Positions 26,501 through 38,500 of a stretch of DNA of 64,000 nt are shown piece after piece. Below the pieces are notes generated by a model. The model searched no databases and was not told where the DNA came from. It worked only from the letters and a program-made list of their open reading frames with translations. Every line of letters begins with the position of its first letter. The stretch's first letter is position 1. The DNA comes from Gordionus sp. m RMFG-2023 (lineage: Eukaryota; Nematomorpha; Gordioida; Chordodea; Parachordodidae): positions 37,735,366 through 37,799,365 of the forward strand of contig NC_088777.1 of the NCBI RefSeq assembly GCF_954871325.1, in the 5' to 3' direction. The position numbers and the translations under genes are program-made.

Positions 26501-29500
26501 ATGCTAACCAATCGGGAATGAGGGAATATCAAGAAAATATTCTTTACCAAAATGCCGGCATACCTCCTTTAGATAGGGAATGGGTCGAAAATGTCAGCAA
26601 AAAGGCAGCCCTAAAATTGGAAAAACTCGATACTGACCTCAAGAATTATAAGAACAATTTTATCAAGGAGAGTATAAGGTTGTAAATCTAGCTTTCTAAT
26701 AATTTAATCATATTATTTGTTGTAATTATTTTTAATTTGGATATTATCTCAAATTATTTACACTGTATTTTAAGAAGAATAGTATAAGATCATTATCGAT
26801 AATTATCTTGATTACAAACCCGGTTAATTGAAACCTTAAAAATTAACAAACTTGTTAATTTCATACATATTTTTAAATGCATAAAATTCTTTCTTTTTTT
26901 GTGAACAGACGTGGTCATTACGATTTAGGTGAACACTATCTGGTATGCGGAGACCTAAACAACGCCCTCAAATGCTTTTGTAGACCAAGGGATTATTGTA
27001 CCACTCCCAAACACATAGTCACCACCTGCCTCAACGTGATGAGGGTATAGTTTTCATTAAGTTTTACATGTCATTTACTCACGGATTGTCCGATATATCG
27101 GAATTGGATGGGCATTGATATTAATGATTATTGAGTAAAATAAAACCCGATCCAATTTTTTTTAAATAACAAAAGGAAAGTGTAATAAACTTATATTTTT
27201 ATATGAATGAGCCAGAGGAAGGATATAAAAAAAACATAAAAACGAAAGCTTCTTTTTTTCCAAATGTTAAAAAAAACCAAAATAAATATGCTTAAAATCT
27301 TTTTATTCTAAATTTTTGAAATATTTATAAAATTTGCAGATTAGTAGATTATTTTTTCCCCCATCTTTAAATTCTATTAGGCTTTGTCTTCACAGGCAAT
27401 TACCCGAATGCGCGATTTTTATTCGTGCGATTTATTTTCCCGCGAATGTCTACTTTATTTTTCGCCTAATAACATGTATTTTTAATTTAGGCACATTTCA
27501 TTTTTTTAAAAATTTCTATTATTTACTATTAAAAAATTAAAAATATAAAAATTACTTTAAAAAATGAAATAATATAAAAGAAAGAAAAAAAGAAAAGAGA
27601 AAGAAATCATTTTGAACAAATATATAGTAAAATTAATTTTTTAAAATTATTAAGAAAATAATATGGAAAATTACTATAATAGATTTGGAAAGGGATATCA
27701 ATAATATTTTGAAATATTCCAATTTACCATCTTCAATTCACAGAAGTAGAATCAATGTTACTAATTCTAGTAAAGAAATTAGAACAAAATATATGAATTA
27801 TTTTATTAATGACCATGTTATATAAATATTTGCACTAATATTATTATATTTATTTGACACTTATGATATAATAAAATAAACAAAAATATTATAATTGATT
27901 GATCATTATTTGGAAATTATAATAAAACATTTAGATTTTATATAATCAACAAAATATAATTATAAAACATTAGGATTTTCAATAATCATAATCCATATAT
28001 TTTTTTCAATATTTTATTTCTGTATATTATTCATTGAAGAGAAATCCTGTTAAAACCTTTAAAATTAACCATTTCGTCCTCCTCTTCTAGTATATTTTTT
28101 AAATCATTTTCAATTTCTCTTGTTAATTCTAAAAAATATTCATTTTATTTTCTTTGCTTAGGAATTTGAGTGGGGTTAACCGAAAATAAAATATTATTTT
28201 ATTAAATATAATTTATTACATTCTCTTTGTCATTGCTTACACTATTTTCTTCACTTAACTTTGAATTGAAATGACAAATTTATATCAGAGACATGCAGGC
28301 CCGGCCCTAACCCCGGCTAGACCCAGGCCAGAAAAAATACCCTGGCCGGGCCCTATTTTTTAAAAAAATTTATACAACATGAATTATTATATTCGTCAAT
28401 TAGATATGATTATATATAGTTATGATTAATATAATGTTTGGTGAAAGTTAACACTAGCTAACACTTATAGTATCTATTACATAATAAAATTATAGTTTTC
28501 CTGATATGGAATAAATATGCAAAGGATTAAATACATTATTATATAATATATGTTATATTTTTTATTAATTAACATTTTTATTTTTTTTATAAATACATAG
28601 TATATTCTCAAAATATTATTTATACAAATTTTTTATAGTATCACTTTGTAATATATTAAATATCTGTTTAGAATAAAAAAAATAATATGTAATATACTTG
28701 CTTATTAAATGATAATACTCGCCTAAAAATATGATAAAATACGAAATAATCAATTTTTTGTATATATACCAGGTCGAATATAATTTTAAAAAATTCCGAG
28801 CCTGGCCTAAAAAATTTTTTTTTAAAATCCAGGCCGGGCCCCACAAAATTTTTTTTTATATATCCGGGCGGGGCCTAAAATTTTTGAAAAAAATCCGGGC
28901 CGAGCCGAAATTTTTTTAATCTGGGCCGAGCCGGAGGTCTCTGATTTATATTATGCAATTAATTGCCGATTCTTCCAAGGAAGCATCCTCACTATGACTT
29001 GAATTTTATATTTATATAATGGAGTATCGTCATTGGTTCAAGGAAAGAAAATGCTTCAAAATAAATCTAATTTTTTTTAAATCCAGAGCTTGAAGCTCTC
29101 TTTTTTCTTTCCCTCATTAATGTGTCTTTTAAGCTTTTATATTTTAATTTGGCCTTTAATACTAATAATTCAAATAATCAGTATCTAATTATTAATATAA
29201 CCTAACCTGACATATTATGCTTTATAGCTATTTCTTGAAATCTTTCCCTCCTAAATTTATTTTTATGCATATCAACACTTTATAAGTTTGAGATTTGTTA
29301 TATCTTCAATATCAAATTTATCTAAAATTTAAATTAGGAATAAAAATAAAATAAATAGTATTTACCCATCATATAATTTTTTCAAACTAAAAATGCTGCT
29401 TAAAATTACGAATTCTCCAAAATGCAATAAATGAATTGGTGAAAGAAAAACGTTTTTTTAATGTGCGTAAAAAAATGCAAGAATATTTGCTAAGACACTC

Positions 29501-32500
29501 ACGTCTGTTTATATTGTTCTCAAATTTTGCAAAAATTAAATACGCGAATATGCTAATTATTAATTGCCTCAGAATTTAAGTTGAATTTTAAAATTAAAAA
29601 TAGAAAACCACTTTGGAATACTTATTTTTATAATGGAAGTTAGTTAGAGAATATTCTGATTAATTTTTTTTATATAAAATCAAATCCAAAAGCTTAAAAT
29701 TAAAGCAATAATTTTAATAAGCAATTTTTAAATTAGAATATCCGATCCGTTTTTAGAAAATATTTTTTGATATCGGATCGGATTAGATGAAAAAATTGCG
29801 AATCGGACAGCCTAGTTTAAATTACTATATTATATATTTTTAAAAAAAATTCGTTTAGTAATTTTCACTGAATCTCGTATTTTGAGTCAATTGATGTTAA
29901 AATAATTTGCAAAAATAAAATCAGATTGATAATAATATGTATTTTCATTTTAATATATAATTGCGAAAAAAATTAAAAAATGGGGCTTACCTCTGAATAT
30001 GCCAATAACGATATAATAAATTTTAAAATGGCTCTTTTGAAATTATTATTATGTGATAACATCATATTTTTGTTCTATGTAGGTTAGCATATACTTGCGC
30101 AATTGGAATCATGTGTTGAACTACGCCATCAGAGCTGAAACTACTATTAACCCTGAACTAGCAGCCTTAACCAGTAATGGTAATAGCTCAGATAATCGAA
30201 AAGACGGGGATAAAATTACTGGGAAAACTACAAGTAGAACAAAAACAGGTATTTACCAACTTTCTTTTTTATATATACAATATAAAATATGTCATAAATA
30301 AATGTATAAATTAAAAGAGAATAATAAATTTCATTGCACATTTTGAAATTATTAATGACATTCATTTATAAATTTTGGAAAAAAACTTTATCAAGCCACA
30401 ACCACCAATTTAAACACTGGTACTAGTAATCGTCTTGTTACGACTTCGACTCAAGATACGAGTTCTCAAACTGTTTTGAATGAGGAACAAGGATCTATTG
30501 TAAATGATCAATTTATAGTAGTTTTTATATATAATATTTTATATTTCCAAAATAATAATATATAATAATTATATTTACAAATGAATCATAGACAGAAATG
30601 TCCTGGTCAAAAAGATCCGGACAATATATCTCAATTTTAGAAATTTGTTTATATGCTTAAAAGGAGGGTAATAAAAATTTCCCCCTTTTTGAGCGTTTAA
30701 ATTTTTTTTGAAAATTGGGGTATTTTGTCCGTGAGTATTTTTGTCTAGTGTCTTTTTAATCAGGACATTTCTGTTCGTGATTTTTTACAAGTGATGTTTA
30801 TATTAATATAAAAGAATATATTTTTCTTTTTAAAATGACCTTAGAAATTTTTGAAATTGCAAAAATAATAGAATAAGATTTATTATTGGAATATTCTATC
30901 CATTTGAAAAATGAACTAGCTTTATAAATGGGTAGATATTATTGTTATCTATATTTAAACCTAAATTTTAAATATTTGTTTACAATGTTATATTGAATTT
31001 TATTTTGTTTAATTTACAAAAAGTTTTATATATTTATATATTTTTTTTAAATTCAATTTTTATTAAAATTCATATATAAATATGATAAAATATAATTATT
31101 TAAAAATTAACATTAAAATATAGAGAATATTGTCATATATCATTTTAGGTTAAAAAAAATACAAATGTATATTTTTATAAAAAGAAAAATAAAAAAAACA
31201 TTTAAAAAAAAGAAATATCAAATGGCGTGGTCGGGCCATGATGTTTTAAATATTTGATAATTAGATCTAACTATAGATACGGCGATTTTCTGCTTGAGTT
31301 TGTAAAATGGAGAAAGGTATGATGTTTTTATTGATTTGGATATTGTTTTGATAATACTCATAAAATTTTCGTTGTGGGGGGAAATGATATATCTTTTCTT
31401 GAAAAAATTGCATATTTCGATTATATTTTTTTGTTATCTTTTTCTCACACGCAAATAATGTTATGTTCGCCATTTTTAAGATTGGATTCCTGAATAAGCA
31501 GGTTAGTAACGAATTATGTAGTATTTTAAGCTATACATAGAATAATTTGTAATAAATGACTGGGTTAAATAAATATTTATTTAACCACAATTTATATAAT
31601 ATTCATACTTTTTTAAAATTTAAAATTCACGTTTAAATCTATATAAAGAGGGGCAAAAATACCGTTTTACAAAGTTTAGCTAGGAACCGAGAATACCCTC
31701 CTAGTCTTAAAGGCCCCCCCCCTTCCTTAACTTCTACATTTAATCATTATTATTTACGAGAGATGGATAAAAGGTAGAAGAGACATACTAAATATAAAAA
31801 TATAAATAAAAATAGGCATTTCTTGTAATATTAAAATTTTACTTATTTTTAGTGTTGTCGAACGCGTTAAGAAGTTACTTTTTTTGAAAAAGTGATGAAG
31901 GGCGTTCCTTTTATTTTTGATTTAATTTGAACGTGAACGCGTTCCTTTTATGACGAACGCGTTCGAATTTAACGTTCGTTCAATTTTAAAATATTTTTAT
32001 TTTTGTTTATTTGAAAAATTTAATATTTCCGAATTTTTTTAAAAAATGTATTATTTATATTTTTTAATCGGCTGTGTATTTCCTTTTCACATTTCAATTT
32101 TTTTAACACATAGTTTATTAATTTGAATATTATTGTTTATATTTTAATTTAATTTATTAGTATAAGCATGGATATTATTATTTAATCCTCATCTGATTCT
32201 GAAAATTCAAAATCAGATGAATTATCGTTACCATGACCAAATATGATAAATGTTTTACATTAACATCCTATATTGAAGGAACTAATCCAATGCTTGCCAA
32301 ATGTAGAATGTGGCCAAAAAGTATTATATTGTCAAAATCTTCAGGTTCCAATTTAAAACGACATTTGATTTTAATATTAATTATTTGATTTTATATGATA
32401 TAACTAAGTTAAATCATTAAATTTGAAGAAATAATGCATTTGGGATATTTGACCCCAACAATGACGATAGTTAAATTAAAAAAATTAGTGGCCTCAAATA

Positions 32501-35500
32501 TGGTCAACCATTGATAGACGCCGTATTAAATGGGATTAATAAAAGGTATTAAACCTATTACTCTCAATTAATTACATATATTTTATTTTTTTAAAGATAT
32601 GAACCATATATATAAGGATCAATATGTTCTTTCTGCAATTATACATCCAGCATTCAAACTTCAATGGCCATGGATAAAACTTCCACAGAACGAACCTATT
32701 AAAAATAAACTTATAGCATCATTGAAAAAAATGCCATGAAAACCCTAGAGAACTGTTAATTTCGAGATATCCTTTTTTTGTCGAGAGTAGAGAGTGAATT
32801 GGAGGAGGATAACTTATCTCAATTTTTTGCAAATAAGAAAACAATATGTTTTTAATTAATTCTCCATGTTAAAAGAGCTGTTTATTAAGTATAATACCGC
32901 AATCCCCTCATCTGCCCCTGTAGAGCGCATTTTTAGTATAGCTAATGCCGTATTAACTGCCAAGTGTTCCTGTCTATCAGATAAATATTTTGAAAACAAT
33001 TATTATTAAAATTTAAAAGAAAAATTTTTTATAAATAAAAATATCTTTTTATTCGCTATATTATATTTTATTTATGATTATATTATCAAAATAAACTATA
33101 TTATTTTTTAACATGACTAAAATATATTGTATTAAAAAATATAAGTTTATTTATATTAAATTAAATTTAAAAAATTTATCATAAAATTTTGAACGGTTTT
33201 ATGAACGTGAACGCGTTCCTTTTTTTTTGAACACTGAACGTGAACGCGTTCGATTTTTGTCAATGAACGTTGAACGCGAACGCGTTCGATTTTACAGCAC
33301 TACTTATTTTATATATTTTTTGAGAATTTTCATTGAATTTATAATAAACTTATTAACATTAAATTTTACATTTTAACAATCCTTAAAGTTAATTTGCATT
33401 TTAAGGTGTAAAAAACATATGATCCAATCATTTGTTTATTATATTTCCCTCCTCATTATATTAATAACAGTTTATTAGTTTTAATATTGAACTCAAGATT
33501 GTATTTCATTTCAAATGTTTATAGCAAAAATCCGGATTGAATTTTATCTCTAACTTCTCATTTTTAATAAAGCCCTTCATTTATTAAACTAATATTTTTT
33601 TAAAAAAATAGAATGTCAGATGTTGCCGCCATCAAAAATTATTTTATTTGAGGAATATTGGCTTCGTTTTATGCTTTCAGCCAATGAATATTTTTATGTT
33701 TTTAGCCGATGAAAGGCAGTTTTCATGGATATTTTATTTGGCGAAAATGTCTATGTAGGTTTAGTCCCATGATAGAAGTAACTTTCTTCCAAGGGATGAG
33801 AATTAAATGAATCAAAATAGGGAGAGGGATATTTGATTTCAATTACTAAAATAATGATCATCATTTATTTATTTTATATCAGATTGCCCCTACCCTTGCT
33901 CCAGCTCAAACTTCTTTATCCTCTCACACAACCGTTACTTTAACCACCAGTACATCGGTCTTGACATCTAACCAAATTACCTCATTACCAAACGCCCCAT
34001 CCACATCAGCTCATTATTTCTACTCTTCGTCCCTCTCCAAGGTGGCCTGGATGGCTGGTTTAGCTGAGATGTGCTCCTCTTCTACTACAAATATCAATAA
34101 TGGAATTCAAAATGGGAACATGCACCACAATTTTGAGGCGGCCGCCAGACGATTCGCTTCCATAAGGTTTATATGTTTTTCAAAAAAATTAATTTTCATT
34201 AGCTTTATTTAGCGACTGAATAACATGTTTTATTAAATACTCCTACGATAAGTAATGTAGATCACGTCACACCTTCTCCATCTTGTTTGTCGTGGCAAAT
34301 GGCTAGTGGAGGAGATGCTTTGACACAGCAACAACAACAGCCATTGATTATACGTGAGTGTCCGTTTAATGTCATTTTTTATACATATTTTTTTAAATTT
34401 AATATAGGGAAGCAAAATAATTTTTAGTTTAGTTTTATCATGTAATTTGTATTATTTTAATTAAGTATAGTTTTTTTTAATATTAGATGTAGTTTTTAAT
34501 AAAGTTTAAAGAATTCATGGAAATTTCTAGACTAGTGGTTACAATTAATAATAGCAAGAATATTTTTTAAAAAAACCCATGATTGATATTTTTATCAGAG
34601 ACCTGCAGAGGCACCATTTGCACGTCCTGGCCCGGATAAATTTTTAAAAAATTTTTTACGGCCCGGCCCGGATTTAAAAATTAAAGGCCCGGCCCGGATA
34701 TTTTTTAAAAAAAAAATTTGAGGCTCGGCTCGGAATTTTTTAAAATTATATTCGACCTGGTATATACAAAAATTCACCTATGAGGTATTTTACCATATTT
34801 TTCAGTATTATCGCTTATTATTTAAAAAATACATGAAAAAAGCTAATATTTTGAGAATATTATATTGAATTTATAAAAATTATAAAACTGTTATTTATAA
34901 AAATGGATATTTTGAGCATATACTATATTTTTTGCATTTATAAAAATAAAACTAATATTCATAAAAATGGTAATAATATTTTGAGCATATACTATATTTT
35001 ATATTGCATTTAAAAAAAATAAAACTAATATTTAATTTATATAAATGGAAAATATTTTGAGAATATTATATATTTTATTTAATTTACTATTTAATTTATA
35101 AAATAAAAATAAATTGCTATTTAAAAAAATGCATGTATAATAAATAGTATTTTGAAAAATCTAATTGCACAATATTAATATAATTTATTTTATAATTTTT
35201 AAATATTTTATATTACATTTATTTATAGGTTGGTTTTTCAGGTGTAAAAATAAATTATTAATTTTCATGGATTTACCATCACATTTATGTCTTTTTAGAT
35301 GTGATGTACCATGTTTATAATTATAAGATAATATACTTGAACAATTCTTACATTGTACGTAGCCAATGTTTTTTTTATTTTCATCTATGATGATGTTAAA
35401 TTTAGCCCATATTTCAGATTTTAAATTATTATTTGTATTTCTAAAAGAATAAATATTATTTTTAATTTTATTAATTATATCATTAGTATTTTGTGCCATG

Positions 35501-38500
35501 ATATTCCTTTATTTGATTGTTTTGGTAAATATTCTAAAAATTTAGATATGAATTATAAAAAATATATTATTAATACTTGAATATTGGGGCTTATTTAAGA
35601 TATTCCTTTATTTGATTGTTTTGGTAAAATATGTTGTAAAAATATAGATATGAATTATAAAAAAATATATTAATACTTTGAATAAATTTGCAGGAAATTA
35701 ATAATTAGATCGATCTGTGGGTGTTAGGTGTGTTAACCATCACCCAATATTATATTAATCATAACTATAATATAATATAATCTTATAATCTTATAACCAT
35801 TAACTCATAATGTAAAAATTTTTATAAAAAATATTAAGGCCCAGCTCGGCCCGGGTTTAACAATCTTAGGCCCGGTCCGGCCCGGATATATTTAAGAAAA
35901 ATTTTTTAGGCCCGGCTCGGATATATTTAAAAAAAATTTTTTTAGGCCCGGCTCGGGTATATTTAAAAAATTTAAAATACGGCCTAGGCCGGGTATAGGG
36001 CAGGGCCTGCAGGTCTCTGATTTTTATTAAAGCCTTATATTTTCTTATCACTATTAGGTCCCTTAGATAAACGGCATCCTTATAATAAGCATCCAGTATC
36101 TTCTAATCTTCCAACCTACTCAAACTCAGTTTCTTCGTCCACAACACAACCCGCGTTGGTTTTGCCGTTTGAGGACTCTAACGCGTATTACGTGGTGTCC
36201 CCCAATAACGTGGCCTGGTATGCTGGTTTATGCGGATTGGCAACTTTTGAGAGAGAAGCCCTCAAGAGACTGTTCCTGAGTGGAAATTGGTAAATAAAAT
36301 TGTATTAAAAAATAATGAAAGAGTAGGACAAAGTAAATGTATAATCATACATAGGCGTATCCCGGTTTTTCGTAATGTTGGGAACTTTTGGGTGGCTTTT
36401 TTTACCATAAATTTTATTGAAATGTTTTAAGGCCCACTTTTTGGACGCTTTTGGCTTGATTATATATTTTTTTAAATTAGTTTTATACATTTTTAATGAC
36501 ATATATATTGATTTTCGTGAGAGAGGGGCTGGGGATGGATTTAGGAGGAATTTTTTATTACCATGAGAAAACTTACACTTTTTAAAAGTTATAAATTTCC
36601 GGCCACCCCCCCCTTTCTATAATTACGCAACATTATATTTATAAATTATTTAATTACCAACATCAAGCCCTTTCAAACAATTTTTGGAATTGGAACCATG
36701 CTTAAGAGAAATCTATACTCCTTTTACCTCTAAATACGCAACATTATATTTATAAATTATTTAATTACCAACATCAAGCCCTTTCAAACAATTTTTGGAA
36801 TTGGAACCATGCTTAAGAGAAATCCTATACTCCTTTTACCAATCTAAATATCAAGATTGCTTAAGTTATCTGGATGATGTCAAGGTTCATTTTTTTTAGT
36901 TCTCATTTTTTGTACTTAAATAAATGCAAGGTACTATTCTTTTGCTTTTATAAGGTTAGATTATTAAACGTATTGTTCATTTATAAAGGCAATCTCTAAA
37001 TGTCATGTTTAGTTTTATATTACATTACTTTGTCGACAAGAACTTCTTATAAAATATATTGTTTGAATTAGGCGTTTCATTTTTACTTGATATAAATTAT
37101 AACCCTACACTGACCTGTCCGATCCGACTAAACTAGGATTGGTCGAACTACAGAAATTCTCTGGATTTGGTTGGCAGCTAAACTTTAATTTTTAAAATTT
37201 TATTCGTACTGGGAATTTTAAATTTCTCTTTAATCCTTTTATAAATATTTATTTTGAGAAAAATAGCCAATTTTTTTATGACTGGACCAGAAAAAATAGG
37301 TCCGATGCCGGCCTAAAATGTATGAAGCATTCTGTTTAATTGGGGATATATGAGCGTTTTGTTCAAATTATACAATATACATTATTTTATTATTTTAACA
37401 GGATCAATTGATGCTAGATCTATACCTTGGTCCTGTATTGGACAATTTGTATGATATGATCAGGACCAGAGCTATAATTCAATACATTACACCTTATTCC
37501 AAGGTTACATATTTTTGTTAATAAGATTGCACATTAAATAAATTTTTTAAAATCATTATTGTATTATTATACCCAATATTATGTGCCTTTATGTTGTGTT
37601 TTTAGAAATTCTGTTTTAACGGTTCCCTACGTTCTTTTTATACTGTGAGATTTTTGATTTGGCTATCCTAGTATATTATTTTTTTAAAACAGTTGACCAA
37701 AAATAATAATTTCAATATGCTAAGCTTCTAGAGGTAATTATAAGTGTATGTTATATATTTACTCAACCCATAAAAAGAAAAACATTTTCTCGACCCCCCC
37801 CCTCTACCCGAAATTTTTAAATTCCCGATCAGAACGTAAAATTAATATTTTATTTTCCGTCAACATGACCCGAAAATTTCAAAAAAATACCCTAAGATTT
37901 ATTTCTTTTCTGGTATGTTATGAGATATTATCTAAAACGAACAAAATTATAAAATATTATGCAATCAAACCATGATTTGATATCACTTGTTTTAAAAATT
38001 TCTTTTTAAAATTAACTATTTACTTTTAAAAAGTTACTATTTACTTTCAAATTTAAAAGAAACTCGATTTTAAAAAAACCACGATTTTTGTCAACCATAT
38101 TAGCATATTTAAAAAGTAATTAGTTCCTTTTATCATTACATTTTTCAAAAGTGTTACCAAATGTAACTCTAAGCTGTTCAACCTGCAAAAAATTGACCCG
38201 AATCTTCCCTCTAAAATGAAAATAACCCTAATTTCCAACCCAACCCAGGGTCTGGTCGGTGGGTTGGGCTTTCGAGTTGGATCGGGTTTTACACACCTCT
38301 AGTTATAAGTACCTTATTAATTACAAAAGAATATTTCCAAAATTTCGATCATCATTTTTTGAAATGCGTTAATACATTTAAAAATGAACCGGCTAATATA
38401 AAAAACCGACTAAATCTAAATAGGGAATATAAGGTCCGGTTACCAGATCCTGGATCCGTTACATCTCTAAAAAATACATATTTTTTTATCACCGATATTA

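Noticed and set aside
36668-36734. Upstream copy of exon 10 as an extra coding exon
   Set aside because: It is out of frame after one missing base, meets a stop soon, and has no donor before the second copy begins.
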